Assembly (NCBI RefSeq): GCF_001999765.1
Contig: NZ_MTIC01000013.1
Coordinates: 1-64,000, forward strand
Direction of reading: 5' to 3'
Length of the DNA: 64,000 bases
Source of the DNA: Sinomonas mesophila
GTDB lineage: Bacteria > Actinomycetota > Actinomycetes > Actinomycetales > Micrococcaceae
Part shown: positions 1-8,626 of the stretch, one piece after another
Layout of the letters: the number at the start of each line of letters is the position of its first letter
How positions within the stretch are numbered: the stretch's first letter is position 1
Translations under genes and position numbers: made by a program
The notes under the pieces: generated by a model
The model's input: only the letters and a program-made list of their open reading frames with translations
What the model was told of the DNA's origin: nothing
Database searches by the model: none

Positions 1-156
1 GACGGCCTTGGCCGCGGCCCGGATCCGCTCCGCCCCCGCCAGGGCGTCCTCGCCCGTCCCCGCACCGGCCGGGGGCTCCGAGACCGGGGCCGGCATCTGC
101 CGCACCGGCCCCAGAACACGCCCCGGGGTCACACCGACACCATGAAACTGCTGCAT
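1..156 (-). CDS. ptsI: PTS enzyme I (phosphoenolpyruvate-protein phosphotransferase), N-terminal fragment
   Basis: The minus strand reads MQQFHGVGVTPGRVLGPVRQ from an ATG at 156, a typical actinobacterial enzyme I N-terminus (GVGVTPGR...GPV). The reading frame runs off the left window edge after 52 codons. Enzyme I takes phosphate from PEP and passes it to HPr, feeding all PTS permeases, including the mannitol permease encoded close by. A good ribosome-binding site (AAAGGA, 6 nt before ATG) supports the start. The gene is divergent from the TetR gene and its promoter carries a matching operator (see 231-259). Only the N-terminus is visible, so the phosphorylated His and PEP-binding regions cannot be checked. 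Confidence 0.85.
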   Translation of the reverse strand, partial: MQQFHGVGVTPGRVLGPVRQMPAPVSEPPAGAGTGEDALAGAERIRAAAKAV

Positions 157-215
157 GAGGATTCCTTTCGGGAGGGCCGAAGGGGCCGCGGGCGCCTCCG
201 GAGACGTGAGACGCA

Positions 216-233
216 GGTAACTGTCGCGTTACC
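216..233. promoter_or_regulatory. Inverted repeat GGTAAC-N6-GTTACC at the ptsI transcription start
   Basis: A 6-bp perfect inverted repeat with a 6-nt spacer lies at the -10/+1 region of the predicted ptsI promoter, between the promoter elements and the start codon. It could be a second operator or a small 5' UTR stem. It does not resemble the TATAGC operator next to it. Confidence 0.35.
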
Positions 234-259
234 CTAGCGGCTATAGCGCCGCTATACAA
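231..259 (-). promoter_or_regulatory. ptsI promoter with TetR-type operator in the spacer
   Basis: On the minus strand, TTGTAT (259-254), a 17-nt spacer and TAGGGT (236-231) form a promoter directed at ptsI. The spacer contains the perfect palindrome TATAGC-GCC-GCTATA (242-256). The same arrangement occurs in mirror image at 342-370 in front of the TetR gene. An inverted 10-mer shared by both sites (GCTATACAAG at 251-260, CTTGTATAGC at 341-350) shows they are copies. A bound repressor would block RNA polymerase between -35 and -10. Confidence 0.75.
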
Positions 260-341
260 GACCCTGTCGTGATCCGTGTCACAGATCCTGGAGGCGGCGA
301 TGCACAGCGGCGGGCCCAGTGACGCAGTTCACTATCGGCTC

Positions 342-370
342 TTGTATAGCGTTGCTATATCCATTACGCT
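342..370 (+). promoter_or_regulatory. TetR gene promoter with autoregulatory operator
   Basis: TTGTAT (342-347), a 17-nt spacer and TACGCT (365-370) precede the ATG at 378 by only 7 nt, so the transcript is probably leaderless. The spacer holds TATAGC-GTT-GCTATA (345-359), the same operator as in the ptsI promoter. The arrangement fits autorepression by the TetR protein, and possibly control of the downstream mtlA and mtlD genes by readthrough. Confidence 0.75.
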
Positions 371-377
371 AGCGGCC

Positions 378-1217
378 ATGCGTGAATCAGGGACTGGCGC
401 CAGCGACGGCGCCACCGGGGACGAGACGCGGCGCGCCTCGCCCCGTGAGCGCCTCATCCAGGCGGCCATGGAGCTCGTGGCCGCCTCGGGAGGGGCAGCC
501 GTCTCCACGCGGCAGATCACCGACCTCGCGGGCGTCACGGCCCCGACGCTCTACCACCACTTCGGGGACAAGGACGGGCTCATGGAGGCCGTCATTGCCC
601 GGGGATTCGAGGAGTTCGTCGAGCGTGAGGTCAGCGTCGAGCGCTCGGGCGTCCCCATCGAGGACGTCAAGAGGCTCTGGGACGTGCATGTGCAGTTCGG
701 CGTGACCCATGCGCAGCTGTACATGCTCATGTTCGGCAGCAGCGGCCCGAGCCGCCGCCCCGTCGTCGTGACGGAGGCGGAGAAGCTCCTCGAGATCGAG
801 CTCGTCAGGCTCGCCGCGGCGGGGCAGCTCGCCGTGCCGCCCGTCGAGGCGGCGCGGGCCATCCTCGCCGCCACCATCGGCGTGACGCTCATGCTCATCG
901 CCGACGCCCCCGCGGCCGCGGCGGGCACCGAACCGGTGGCCGAGAGCCAGCTCTCGGCCCAGACGCGGGACGCCGTCCTGCGTTCGATCCTCACCGACCC
1001 CGGCATCCTCGATGCCCCCACTGCCGGAGCGCCGGCGGGGAAGGCCGGGCCGCCCAGCTACGTCGCCGCGGCCATCGCCCTCAACGCCACGCTCGAGTCC
1101 TCGCACCCGGACCAGCTCTCGGGCACCGAGATGAAGCTCTTCCTGGAATGGCTCCACCGGCTCTCCACGACGTCGTCGCCCCTCGGCGAGACGCGCGATC
1201 CCCACCAGGGGAGCTGA
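378..1217 (+). CDS. TetR-family regulator, candidate repressor of ptsI and the mannitol genes
   Basis: This 279-residue DNA-binding repressor has its helix-turn-helix near residues 24-60 (RERLIQAAMELVA, then VSTRQITDLAGVTAPTLYHHF), typical of TetR. The ligand-binding part is longer than the usual ~200-residue total, with about 60 extra C-terminal residues of no recognised family. An upstream GTG at 276 and ATG at 300 are also in frame, but they lie upstream of the -10 box and the operator, so the ATG at 378 was preferred. Two matching operators flank the intergenic region. mtlA begins 52 nt downstream, so cotranscription is likely. The inducing ligand is unknown; a link to PTS sugars is inferred from context only. 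Confidence 0.85.
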   Translation: MRESGTGASDGATGDETRRASPRERLIQAAMELVAASGGAAVSTRQITDLAGVTAPTLYHHFGDKDGLMEAVIARGFEEFVEREVSVERSGVPIEDVKRLWDVHVQFGVTHAQLYMLMFGSSGPSRRPVVVTEAEKLLEIELVRLAAAGQLAVPPVEAARAILAATIGVTLMLIADAPAAAAGTEPVAESQLSAQTRDAVLRSILTDPGILDAPTAGAPAGKAGPPSYVAAAIALNATLESSHPDQLSGTEMKLFLEWLHRLSTTSSPLGETRDPHQGS

Positions 1218-1269
1218 CCCCCCTTTCGCAGCCGCACGCTGCCTCCGCCAGAAACAAGCAGGAGAAACC

Positions 1270-3288
1270 ATGTCGACCACAGCAGCGCCGTCACGCCTGC
1301 ACACGGCCAGGGCCGGAGTGCAGAAGTTCGGCACCTTCCTCTCGGGCATGATCATGCCCAACATCGGCGCGTTCATCGCGTGGGGCCTCGTCACGGCCCT
1401 CTTCATCGAGAAGGGCTGGCTCCCGGTGCCCGTGCTCGGGGGCTTCGGCGAAACGAATGGGGTCCCCAACGTGGGCCTCGTCGGGCCAATGATCACCTAC
1501 CTTCTGCCGCTGCTCATCGGCTACACCGGCGGCAGGATGGTCTACGACGTCCGAGGCGGCGTGGTCGGCGCCATCGGCACCATGGGCGTCATCGTCGGCG
1601 CAGGCATCCCGATGTTCATCGGAGCCATGATCATGGGCCCGCTCGGCGGGTGGACCATGAAGAAGATCGACGCGATCTGGGACGGGAAGATCCGCCCGGG
1701 CTTCGAGATGCTCGTCAACAACTTCTCAGCCGGCATCTGGGGCGCCCTCCTGGCCATGCTCGGCTTCTACGGCATCTCCCCGCTGGTCCAGGCGTTCAGC
1801 ACGGCCGCCGGGAACGTGGTCCAGTTCCTCGTCAGCAACGGCCTGCTCCCGCTGACCTCGCTCCTCATCGAGCCGGCCAAGGTGCTCTTCCTCAACAACG
1901 CCATCAACCACGGCGTGCTGACCCCGCTCGGCACCCAGCAGTCGCTCGAGCAGGGCAAGTCCATCCTCTTCCTGCTCGAGGCCAACCCGGGTCCCGGCCT
2001 GGGACTGCTCCTCGCCTACATGTTCTTCGGCCGCGGCGCCGCGAAGGCCTCCGCCCCCGGCGCGGCCATCATCCACTTTCTCGGCGGCATCCACGAGATC
2101 TATTTCCCGTACGTGCTCATGAAGCCGATCCTCATCCTCGCCACGATCGCCGGCGGCATGACGGGCATTGCGACTCTGGCCCTCACGAACTCGGGCCTCG
2201 TGGCCCCGTCAGCGCCGGGCTCGATCATCGCGGTCCTGGCCCAGACGTCGCGCGACTCCTACGTCGGGGTGATCCTCGCCGTCGTGCTCGCCGCGACCGT
2301 CTCCTTCCTCATCGCCTCCCTCATCCTCCGCACGGCCAAGGACCGCGCCGAGGGTGACCTCGCCGCGGCCACCGCGCGGATGGAAGGCATGAAGGGCAAG
2401 AAGTCCATGGCCTCGACCGTCCTCGGCGGCGGTGACGCGGGCACGACGGCGGTGCTCACCGGCCACGGCGTGAAGAACATCGTGTTCGCGTGCGACGCCG
2501 GCATGGGCTCGAGCGCGATGGGCGCCTCGGTGCTGCGCAACAAGATCCGGTCTGCTGGGCACCGGCACGTCACGGTCACCAACCAGTCCATCGCGAACCT
2601 CACCGACACGTACGACATGGTCGTTGTCCATCAGGACCTCGCCCTGCGGGCCAGTGAGAAGACGCCGAGCGCACAGATCGTCACCGTGGACAACTTCATG
2701 GGCAGCCCGAAGTACGACGAGATCGTGAACCTGCTCGACGAGCAGGCCGCGACCGAGTCAAAGCCCTTCGAAGGAGTGCCGGCCAAGACGGAGCCCGTTT
2801 CCGCCGCCGAGGCCGCCGCGGCGCATGTCCCGGTGCCCCACGTTCACGCGGAGACGAAGGATGTCCTTCGGCCCGAATCCGTGGTCCTCTCGGGTAGCGC
2901 GACGGACATGGCCGGCGCCATCGAGGAGGCGGGCGGCCTTCTGAAGAACACCGGGGCCGTCGACGACGAGTACATCGCTGCGATGCACGAGCGCGAGCGG
3001 TCCGTCCCGACCTTCATGGGGAACGGCCTCGCGATCCCGCACGGCACGAACGAGGCCAAGCCCCACATCAAGGCGTCGGCAGTGACCTTTGTCCGGTATG
3101 CCGAGCCGATCGACTGGCAGGGCAAGCCCGTGACGTTCGTCGTGGGCATCGCCGGCAAGGACAAGGAGCACCTCGGGATCCTCGCGAAGATCGCGAAGGT
3201 CTTCGGCGACAAGGAGCAGGTCGCTCGTCTCGAGGCGGCCCAGACCGTCGATGAGGTGCTTGACATTTTCGGAAAGGTGAATGCATGA
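1270..3288 (+). CDS. mtlA: Mannitol PTS permease, EIICBA fusion
   Basis: This 672-residue integral membrane protein imports and phosphorylates mannitol to mannitol-1-phosphate. Residues 1 to about 370 form the EIIC channel, with the family motif GGIHEIYFPYVL. The EIIB domain follows (NIVFACDAGMGSSAMGAS) with phosphocysteine C408. The EIIA domain occupies about 535-672, with its phospho-His at H591 (AIPHGT). All three domains are fused as in the enterobacterial protein (637 residues there). A GGAG motif sits 7 nt before the ATG. The stop overlaps the mtlD start (ATGA), indicating translational coupling. EIIB and EIIA depend on the general enzymes EI and HPr; EI is encoded at the window's left edge. 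Confidence 0.95.
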   Translation: MSTTAAPSRLHTARAGVQKFGTFLSGMIMPNIGAFIAWGLVTALFIEKGWLPVPVLGGFGETNGVPNVGLVGPMITYLLPLLIGYTGGRMVYDVRGGVVGAIGTMGVIVGAGIPMFIGAMIMGPLGGWTMKKIDAIWDGKIRPGFEMLVNNFSAGIWGALLAMLGFYGISPLVQAFSTAAGNVVQFLVSNGLLPLTSLLIEPAKVLFLNNAINHGVLTPLGTQQSLEQGKSILFLLEANPGPGLGLLLAYMFFGRGAAKASAPGAAIIHFLGGIHEIYFPYVLMKPILILATIAGGMTGIATLALTNSGLVAPSAPGSIIAVLAQTSRDSYVGVILAVVLAATVSFLIASLILRTAKDRAEGDLAAATARMEGMKGKKSMASTVLGGGDAGTTAVLTGHGVKNIVFACDAGMGSSAMGASVLRNKIRSAGHRHVTVTNQSIANLTDTYDMVVVHQDLALRASEKTPSAQIVTVDNFMGSPKYDEIVNLLDEQAATESKPFEGVPAKTEPVSAAEAAAAHVPVPHVHAETKDVLRPESVVLSGSATDMAGAIEEAGGLLKNTGAVDDEYIAAMHERERSVPTFMGNGLAIPHGTNEAKPHIKASAVTFVRYAEPIDWQGKPVTFVVGIAGKDKEHLGILAKIAKVFGDKEQVARLEAAQTVDEVLDIFGKVNA

Positions 3289-4490
3289 GCCCCCGGGCCA
3301 CGTCAGCACAGCCCAAGTCGGCCGTTCATTTCGGGGCGGGGAACATCGGCCGCGGCTTCGTCGGGCTCCTGCTGCACAACGCCGGCTACCGGCTCGTGTT
3401 CGCCGACGTCGCGGCGCCGCTCATCGACGCGCTCAACGCCACGCCGTCGTACACGGTCCACGAGGTGGGCGAGGGCGGCGGCGAGCACACGGTCGAGGGT
3501 TACGAGGCCGTGAACTCCGCCTCCGACGAGGCGGGCCTCGTCGAGCGGATCGCGCGCGCCGACGTCGTCACGACGGCGGTGGGGCCCACCATCCTGAAGT
3601 TCGTCGCCCCCGCGATCGCCCGCGGCCTCGCCGCGCGTCCGGCGGGGGCGGCCCCCCTCGCCGTGATGGCGTGCGAGAACGCGATCAACGCGACCGACAT
3701 CCTCGAGCGCGAGATCCGCGCCTGTGCTGCCGCGGAGGGCCTCGACGACGCCGCGGTGGACGCCCGCGCGGTCTTCGCGAACACGGCCGTGGACCGCATC
3801 GTGCCGAACCAGCCGCCCGGCGGTGGGCTCGATGTGCGGGTCGAGCCGTACTTCGAGTGGGCCGTCGAGCGGGGCCCGTTCGGGGACGCCGTCCCTGAGG
3901 TTCCGGGGGTGACGTGGGTCGACTCGCTCGGACCGTACATCGAGCGGAAGCTCTTCACGGTCAACACGGGCCACGCCGCCGCCGCGTACTTCGGCCGGGC
4001 CGCCGGCAGGGAGAAGATCTCCGACGCCCTCGCGGACCCCGAGATCAGGTCCAAAGTCGAGGCCGTCCTGCAGGAGACCAAGGCGCTGCTCGTCGCGAAG
4101 TACGGCTTCGCCCCCGAGGAGCAGGAGGCGTACGTGCGCAAGATCCTGGGCCGCTTCGCCAATCCCGAGCTTCCGGACACGGTCGAGCGCGTGGGCCGGG
4201 CGCCGCTGCGCAAGCTCAGCCGGCATGAGCGCTTTGTGGGCCCGGCCGCGGAGCTCGCGGAGCGGGGCCTCGGCGCCTCGGCGCTGCTCGAGGCCATGGG
4301 CGCGGCGCTCGCATTCGACGCGGCCGGCGACGACGAGGCCGCGCGCCTGCAGGCCCTCCTCGCCGGGGATGCGACGGACGCGCAGCTCGCCGAGGAGCTC
4401 ACGGGCCTCGCGCCGGGGCACCCGCTGCACGACGACGTCGTGCGGATCGTGGCCAGGGCCCGCCAGGCGAGGGCGGTCCGCCCCGCCTGA
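3285..4490 (+). CDS. mtlD: Mannitol-1-phosphate 5-dehydrogenase
   Basis: This 401-residue cytoplasmic enzyme oxidises mannitol-1-phosphate to fructose-6-phosphate with NAD. The N-terminal Rossmann motif is HFGAGNIGRGFVG. Downstream family features include ENAINATD, FANTAVDRIVP and a KLFTVNTGHA segment. A short extension of about 12 residues precedes the usual start; the family is normally about 382 residues. It overlaps mtlA by 4 nt, so the two form one operon that completes mannitol entry into glycolysis. A 21-bp repeat array follows the stop. Confidence 0.95.
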   Translation: MSPRATSAQPKSAVHFGAGNIGRGFVGLLLHNAGYRLVFADVAAPLIDALNATPSYTVHEVGEGGGEHTVEGYEAVNSASDEAGLVERIARADVVTTAVGPTILKFVAPAIARGLAARPAGAAPLAVMACENAINATDILEREIRACAAAEGLDDAAVDARAVFANTAVDRIVPNQPPGGGLDVRVEPYFEWAVERGPFGDAVPEVPGVTWVDSLGPYIERKLFTVNTGHAAAAYFGRAAGREKISDALADPEIRSKVEAVLQETKALLVAKYGFAPEEQEAYVRKILGRFANPELPDTVERVGRAPLRKLSRHERFVGPAAELAERGLGASALLEAMGAALAFDAAGDDEAARLQALLAGDATDAQLAEELTGLAPGHPLHDDVVRIVARARQARAVRPA

Positions 4491-4508
4491 CCACCCCCAG
4501 GGCCAGGG

Positions 4509-4698
4509 ATGCGGGGTCATGTCTCAGGGATCTGGGGTCACGTCCCTAGGATCCGGGGTCACGTCCCTAGGATGCGGGGTCATGTCTACTAGGTTCCGGC
4601 GTCAATGTCCGGTCATAGGCCTCGGATCCTAGGAAGGTGACCCCGCAACGTTGGGAGGTGACCCCGCATGGTTGGGAGGTGACCCCGCATCGGAGGGA
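4509..4698. repeat. 21-bp repeat array A, 4+3 units in opposite orientation
   Basis: Four 21-bp units in the GGGGTCA orientation (4509-4592) are followed, after a gap of about 43 nt, by three in the TGACCCC orientation (4636-4698). The typical right-hand unit is GGTGACCCCGCATGGTTGGG plus one A. The array lies between the convergent mtlD and sugar dehydrogenase genes. Transcribed RNA could fold into a long imperfect stem, so a bidirectional terminator role is possible. The same repeat recurs at 28058, 53991, 58800 and 59912. Confidence 0.9.
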
Positions 4699-4707
4699 GG
4701 GTGCGGA

Positions 4708-5907
4708 TCAGAGGGCGAGGGCTACGGCGAGGATCCTCGAGCGGTCGCCCTCGTTCGTCGCGATCCACAGCTCGCCGCCCGCCCCCGCCGCGCGCGCGGT
4801 GTCGGGCACCACGACGACGTCGCGCAGCCGGCCGTACTCGCGGCGGAAGTGCTCGCTCGCCCCGGCCAGCTGCCCGCCGCCGTCGGGCGCGAACCCGGGG
4901 CCCGGCAGCGGGACGCGCCAGAGCCGCTGCCCGCGCAGGCACACGACGTATGCGACGTCGTGGAGGATCGCGAGTGCGCTCGGCGAGGCGTCCGCCGGGC
5001 TGGGCCACACGTGCGCGGCCGGTACGCTGCCGTTGCTCACGCGGGCGCCGGTCACCTCCGGCCAGCCGTACTGCCGGCCCGGGGAGATCAGGTTGAGCTC
5101 GTCGTCGCGCTCGGGCCCGAACTCGCTCGCCCAGAAGCGCCCGAGCGAATCCCAGGCGAGGCCCTGGACGTTGCGGTGCCCATAGGAGTACGTGCGGTTG
5201 CCGAACGGATTGCCCGGCGCAGGCGAGCCGTCCGGGGCGACGCGCAGGATCTTGCCCCCGAGGCTGTCCCGGTCCTGGGCCGAGGCGCGCCGCGTCGCGT
5301 CCCCCGTGGCGATGTACAGCAGCCCGTCCGGGCCCACCTTGAGCCGCCCGCCGTTGTGGATCGTGGCCTGCGGGATGCCGTCCACGAGGACGCGCTCCCC
5401 GCCGAGCCGCGCGCCGTCCCAGCGCAGCGCGACGACGCGGTTGGAGCGTTCGGCGGAGTAGTAGACGAAGACCGTGCCGTCGGACGCGAAGGAGGGGGCG
5501 AGCTCGATCCCGAGCAGCCCGCCCTCGCTCGTGCCGGTGCGGATCGCGATCCGGTGCACCTCGCGCTGCTCGCCGCCGCCGGCCGGCACCTCGAGGACGC
5601 GGCCCGTTCCGCGCTCGGTCACGAGGGCCGAGCCGCCCGGCAGGAACGCGATCGACCACGGGGTGTCGAGCCCCTCGGCGACGGTCCCGACGACGCGCGG
5701 GAGGCCGGTCGCTCCGGTCGGGGCGCCCGTGGGCCCGCCGTCGGTGGGTGCCGCTCCTGTGGGCGCCGGGCCTACGGTGGCTGAGCCGTCCGGCCGGGGC
5801 GCGGGCGACGGCGTGCACGCGCCGAGCGCGGCGAGGGCGCCGCACGCCGCGAGGGCGAGGGCCGCCCGGCGGCCGGGCTCGGGACGGCCCGCGCGGGGCC
5901 TACCCAT
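4708..5907 (-). CDS. PQQ-dependent sugar dehydrogenase-like lipoprotein (glucose/sorbosone dehydrogenase family)
   Basis: This 399-residue predicted lipoprotein has an N-terminal signal ending in a lipobox (ALGAC) and then a Pro/Thr/Gly-rich linker. The body is a GSDH-type beta-propeller: GLDTPWSIAFLPGG, TGTSEGGLLGIELAPSF, GRLKVGPDGLLYIATGDA and SYGHRNVQGLAWD. Family members oxidise aldose sugars outside the membrane, usually with PQQ; the cofactor here is inferred from family. In-frame starts exist upstream (to 5952), but the signal peptide fits best from the ATG at 5907. It is convergent with mtlD across repeat array A. A 9-bp inverted repeat lies upstream. Confidence 0.8.
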   Translation of the reverse strand: MGRPRAGRPEPGRRAALALAACGALAALGACTPSPAPRPDGSATVGPAPTGAAPTDGGPTGAPTGATGLPRVVGTVAEGLDTPWSIAFLPGGSALVTERGTGRVLEVPAGGGEQREVHRIAIRTGTSEGGLLGIELAPSFASDGTVFVYYSAERSNRVVALRWDGARLGGERVLVDGIPQATIHNGGRLKVGPDGLLYIATGDATRRASAQDRDSLGGKILRVAPDGSPAPGNPFGNRTYSYGHRNVQGLAWDSLGRFWASEFGPERDDELNLISPGRQYGWPEVTGARVSNGSVPAAHVWPSPADASPSALAILHDVAYVVCLRGQRLWRVPLPGPGFAPDGGGQLAGASEHFRREYGRLRDVVVVPDTARAAGAGGELWIATNEGDRSRILAVALAL

Positions 5908-5958
5908 GTCGGACCCGGCCACCGCATGCACCCCCTGCCTGAAGGAAGGCATGAGAAA

Positions 5959-5986
5959 ACCTGCATCGCGCCATTGAGATGCAGGT
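5959..5986. promoter_or_regulatory. Inverted repeat ACCTGCATC-N10-GATGCAGGT upstream of the sugar dehydrogenase
   Basis: A 9-bp perfect inverted repeat with a 10-nt spacer lies about 50 nt upstream of the lipoprotein start and about 115 nt beyond the paaR stop. It could be an operator for the dehydrogenase. A separate GC-rich palindrome at 6046-6063 (GGGCTCCGGCCGGAGCCC) is the better candidate for a terminator after paaR. Confidence 0.4.
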
Positions 5987-6100
5987 CACGCCAAGAAGTC
6001 TAGTGGTCGGTGGGCCGGAAACCAAGGGCGGGCCGGACCAACGGCGGGCTCCGGCCGGAGCCCCCGGCCAGCGGATCGGAGCCCGTAGCCCGTCCTCCGG

Positions 6101-6715
6101 TCAGCTGCGGGTGTGCAGCCCGTCGAAGAGCACGGCCACGACGTCGTCGGCCAGCTTCTCGGCGGAGAGGGAGCCGCCGGGGCGGTACCACTCGACGATC
6201 GAGTTGATCGTGCCGAAGAGCAGGCGGGACGCCGTGCGCGGGTCGATGTCGCTGCGCACCGTCCCCTCCTCGCGGGCCTGCCCGATGAGCTCGGCGACCT
6301 TGCGGTCGAAGCCGCGGCGGCGTTCGAGCGCGGCCCGCTCCGTCTCGGTGTTGCCGCGCAGGCGCAGCAGGAGGGTGACGAAGGGCAGCTTCTCCGTCAG
6401 GACCCGCACGGTCGAGCGGACCACGAACTCGAGCCGCTCCTCGGCCGTGCCCGTCTGGGAGGCCGGAGCCTCCCAGACGGACTCGAGGCCGCCGAGGGCC
6501 TGCTCGAGCGCGAGCGCGAGCAGGTCCTCCTTGGACGGCACGTGGTGGTAGATCGCCGACTTCGAGATGCCCAGGTTCTCCGCGAGGATCCCCATGCTCG
6601 TCGCGTCGTAGCCGTGCCGGTTGAACACCTCGACGGCGATGTTGAGCACGGACTGCTGGTCGTAGCCGGGGCGGCCCCGGCGGCCAGCGGGGGAAGCGGT
6701 CGTGGAACTGGGCAT
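6101..6715 (-). CDS. paaR: TetR-family repressor of phenylacetate catabolism (PaaR-like)
   Basis: This 204-residue TetR regulator has the HTH SMGILAENLGISKSAIYHHVPSKEDLL near residues 40-68. It lies 10 nt downstream of paaK in the same direction. It resembles the TetR-type PaaR of actinobacteria, which represses paa genes until phenylacetyl-CoA is present; that ligand is inferred. Matching operators occur before paaI and before paaA. A TAGGCT box (6728-6723), overlapping the paaK stop, sits 7 nt before the ATG and could give a separate leaderless transcript. Confidence 0.8.
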   Translation of the reverse strand: MPSSTTASPAGRRGRPGYDQQSVLNIAVEVFNRHGYDATSMGILAENLGISKSAIYHHVPSKEDLLALALEQALGGLESVWEAPASQTGTAEERLEFVVRSTVRVLTEKLPFVTLLLRLRGNTETERAALERRRGFDRKVAELIGQAREEGTVRSDIDPRTASRLLFGTINSIVEWYRPGGSLSAEKLADDVVAVLFDGLHTRS

Positions 6716-6725
6716 GGTGTACAGC

Positions 6726-8069
6726 CTAGGCCTCGTTGCGCCGATCGTAGATCCGGCGCAGCTTGCCGCTCGAGCGCTCGAGCGCGCCGGGCTCGACGAC
6801 GTCGATGTGGCACGAGGAGCCGATGTGGATCTTGATCTGCTGCTTGAGCGTGGCCCCCGCGTGCCGGCGCTGCTCGGGCGTCGTGCCCTCGCGCGGCTCG
6901 ATCTTGACCGTGAGCTCGTCCATCCGGCGCCCCGCCGGGCGCGTGAGCTCGAGCTGGAAGTGGGGGCTGAGCTCGGGGATCCGCAGGGCGATCTCCTCGA
7001 TCTGCGACGGGAAGAGGTTCACGCCGCGCAGGATGATCATGTCGTCGGTGCGCCCCGAGATGCGGCCCATCCGGCGGTGCCCCGGCCGGGCCGTGCCCGG
7101 CAGGAGGGCCGTGAGGTCCTTGGTCCGGTAGCGGATGATCGGCAGCGCCTTCTTCGTGAGGGACGTGAAGACGAGCTCGCCCTGCTCGCCGTCGCCGAGC
7201 GTCCGGCTCAGGTCGAACGGGTCGAGGATCTCGGGGCGGAAGTGGTCCTCCCAGATGTGCGAGCCGTCCTGGGTCTCGACGGCCTCGCCCGCGACGCCGG
7301 GGCCCATGACCTCGGAGAGGCCGTAGATGTCGCACGCCTTGATGCCGAACATCTCCTCGAGCTCGTGGCGCATCTCCTGGGTCCACGGCTCGGCGCCGAG
7401 CACGGCGTACTTGAGCGAGGTCGCGCGCGGATCGAGCCCGCGGTGCAGCATCGCGTCGCCGATGGTGAGCAGGTAGGTCGGCGTGCACAGGATCGCGTCC
7501 GGGGCGAAGTCCTCGATGAGCTGGATCTGCTTCTCGGTCTGGCCGCCGGACATCGGGATGACCGTGCAGCCCAGCTTCTCGGCGCCGCCGTGCGCGCCGA
7601 GGCCTCCCGTGAAGAGGCCGTAGCCGTAGGCGTTGTGCACCTTCATCCCGGGGCGGACGCCCGAGGCGCGGAGGCACCGGGCCACGAGCGTGGCCCACGT
7701 GTCGAGGTCCTCCTTCGTGTAGCCGACCACGGTGGGCCGGCCGGTCGTGCCGGAGCTCGCGTGCACGCGGGCCACCTCGGACATGGGCACGGCGAACATG
7801 CCGAAGGGATACTCGGCCCGCAGGTCCTCCTTGGTGGTGAAGGGGAACCGAGCGAGGTCGCCGACCTGCTTGAGGTCCTCGGGGCGGACGCCGGCCTCGT
7901 CGAACTTGCGCTGGTAGAGCGGGACGCGCTCGTAGGCGTAGGCGAGGGTCTCCTGGAGGCGGGTCAGCTGGAGGGACTCGATCTGGTCCCGCGACATGGT
8001 CTCCTCGGCGTCGAGGACCGCGGGGGCCGGGGCGTTCGAGGCCTCGGGGGCAGGTGCTGTCTGAGTCAC
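6726..8069 (-). CDS. paaK: Phenylacetate-CoA ligase
   Basis: This 447-residue cytoplasmic enzyme activates phenylacetate to phenylacetyl-CoA using ATP and CoA, the first step of aerobic phenylacetate degradation. The adenylate-forming motif HASSGTTGRPTVVGYT is intact. Other family blocks are NAYGYGLFTGGLGAHGGAE, DIYGLSEVMGPG and a C-terminal GRTDDMIILRGVNLFPSQIEE. It follows paaI on the same strand after 72 nt, with paaR immediately downstream. The ring-epoxidising paaABCDE genes lie 15 kb away on the other strand. Confidence 0.95.
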   Translation of the reverse strand: MTQTAPAPEASNAPAPAVLDAEETMSRDQIESLQLTRLQETLAYAYERVPLYQRKFDEAGVRPEDLKQVGDLARFPFTTKEDLRAEYPFGMFAVPMSEVARVHASSGTTGRPTVVGYTKEDLDTWATLVARCLRASGVRPGMKVHNAYGYGLFTGGLGAHGGAEKLGCTVIPMSGGQTEKQIQLIEDFAPDAILCTPTYLLTIGDAMLHRGLDPRATSLKYAVLGAEPWTQEMRHELEEMFGIKACDIYGLSEVMGPGVAGEAVETQDGSHIWEDHFRPEILDPFDLSRTLGDGEQGELVFTSLTKKALPIIRYRTKDLTALLPGTARPGHRRMGRISGRTDDMIILRGVNLFPSQIEEIALRIPELSPHFQLELTRPAGRRMDELTVKIEPREGTTPEQRRHAGATLKQQIKIHIGSSCHIDVVEPGALERSSGKLRRIYDRRNEA

Positions 8070-8141
8070 GGCTTGCTCACTTCTGGATCGGGCGGGGCAG
8101 GGGCGGGGTGGAGTGGGCGGGAAGGGGCATTGCGGGGGCGC

Positions 8142-8606
8142 TCAGCGCCGGGGGATCGTGCGGGAGCGTCCGCGGAACTCGGCCACGAGCCGGCCGGGCT
8201 CCGCGGGGGTGTGCGGGTGGCCGTCGGGGCAGGCGAAGACCTGGACGTCGTAGATGCCGCTCCGTCCGGCGTGGGCGCGGCGGGCGGCGACGGCGGTGAT
8301 CCGCTCGCCCTCGTGCGCGGGGGCGAGGAAGTTGACGTCGACGCCGGCGGCGACGGTGATGCTCGAGGCCTGGTCCTCGTCGGGGCTGTGCGGGTTGCAC
8401 GCCAGGGCGAAGGCGGAGTCGGCGATCGCGAAGAGCATCCCGCCGTGGGCGATGCCGAAGCCGTTGAGCATCTCGCGCCGCAGCGTCGTCGCCACGGTGG
8501 CGGTGCCCTCGCCGAGGTCGAGGACCCTCAGGCCCATCCACTCGGTTGCGTAGTCGTCCGTCAGGATCGGGTGCGCCAGCGTGTGGGCGGGAGCAGCGTC
8601 GCTCAT
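8142..8606 (-). CDS. paaI: Hotdog-fold phenylacetyl-CoA thioesterase
   Basis: This 154-residue hotdog thioesterase carries the PaaI signature EMLNGFGIAHGGMLFAIADS, whose Asp serves catalysis in the family. It probably releases CoA from dead-end phenylacetyl-CoA derivatives, protecting the CoA pool. The ATG at 8606 was chosen because it follows a GAGAGG ribosome-binding site. Longer frames to 8774 run through the promoter. It heads the paaI-paaK-paaR operon, transcribed from the promoter at 8627-8671. Confidence 0.88.
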   Translation of the reverse strand: MSDAAPAHTLAHPILTDDYATEWMGLRVLDLGEGTATVATTLRREMLNGFGIAHGGMLFAIADSAFALACNPHSPDEDQASSITVAAGVDVNFLAPAHEGERITAVAARRAHAGRSGIYDVQVFACPDGHPHTPAEPGRLVAEFRGRSRTIPRR

Positions 8607-8626
8607 GGGTGGGCCTCTCGCAATTT

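Noticed and set aside
5908-5952. Upstream start for the sugar dehydrogenase
   Set aside because: It would add 15 residues that disturb the signal peptide and lipobox spacing.
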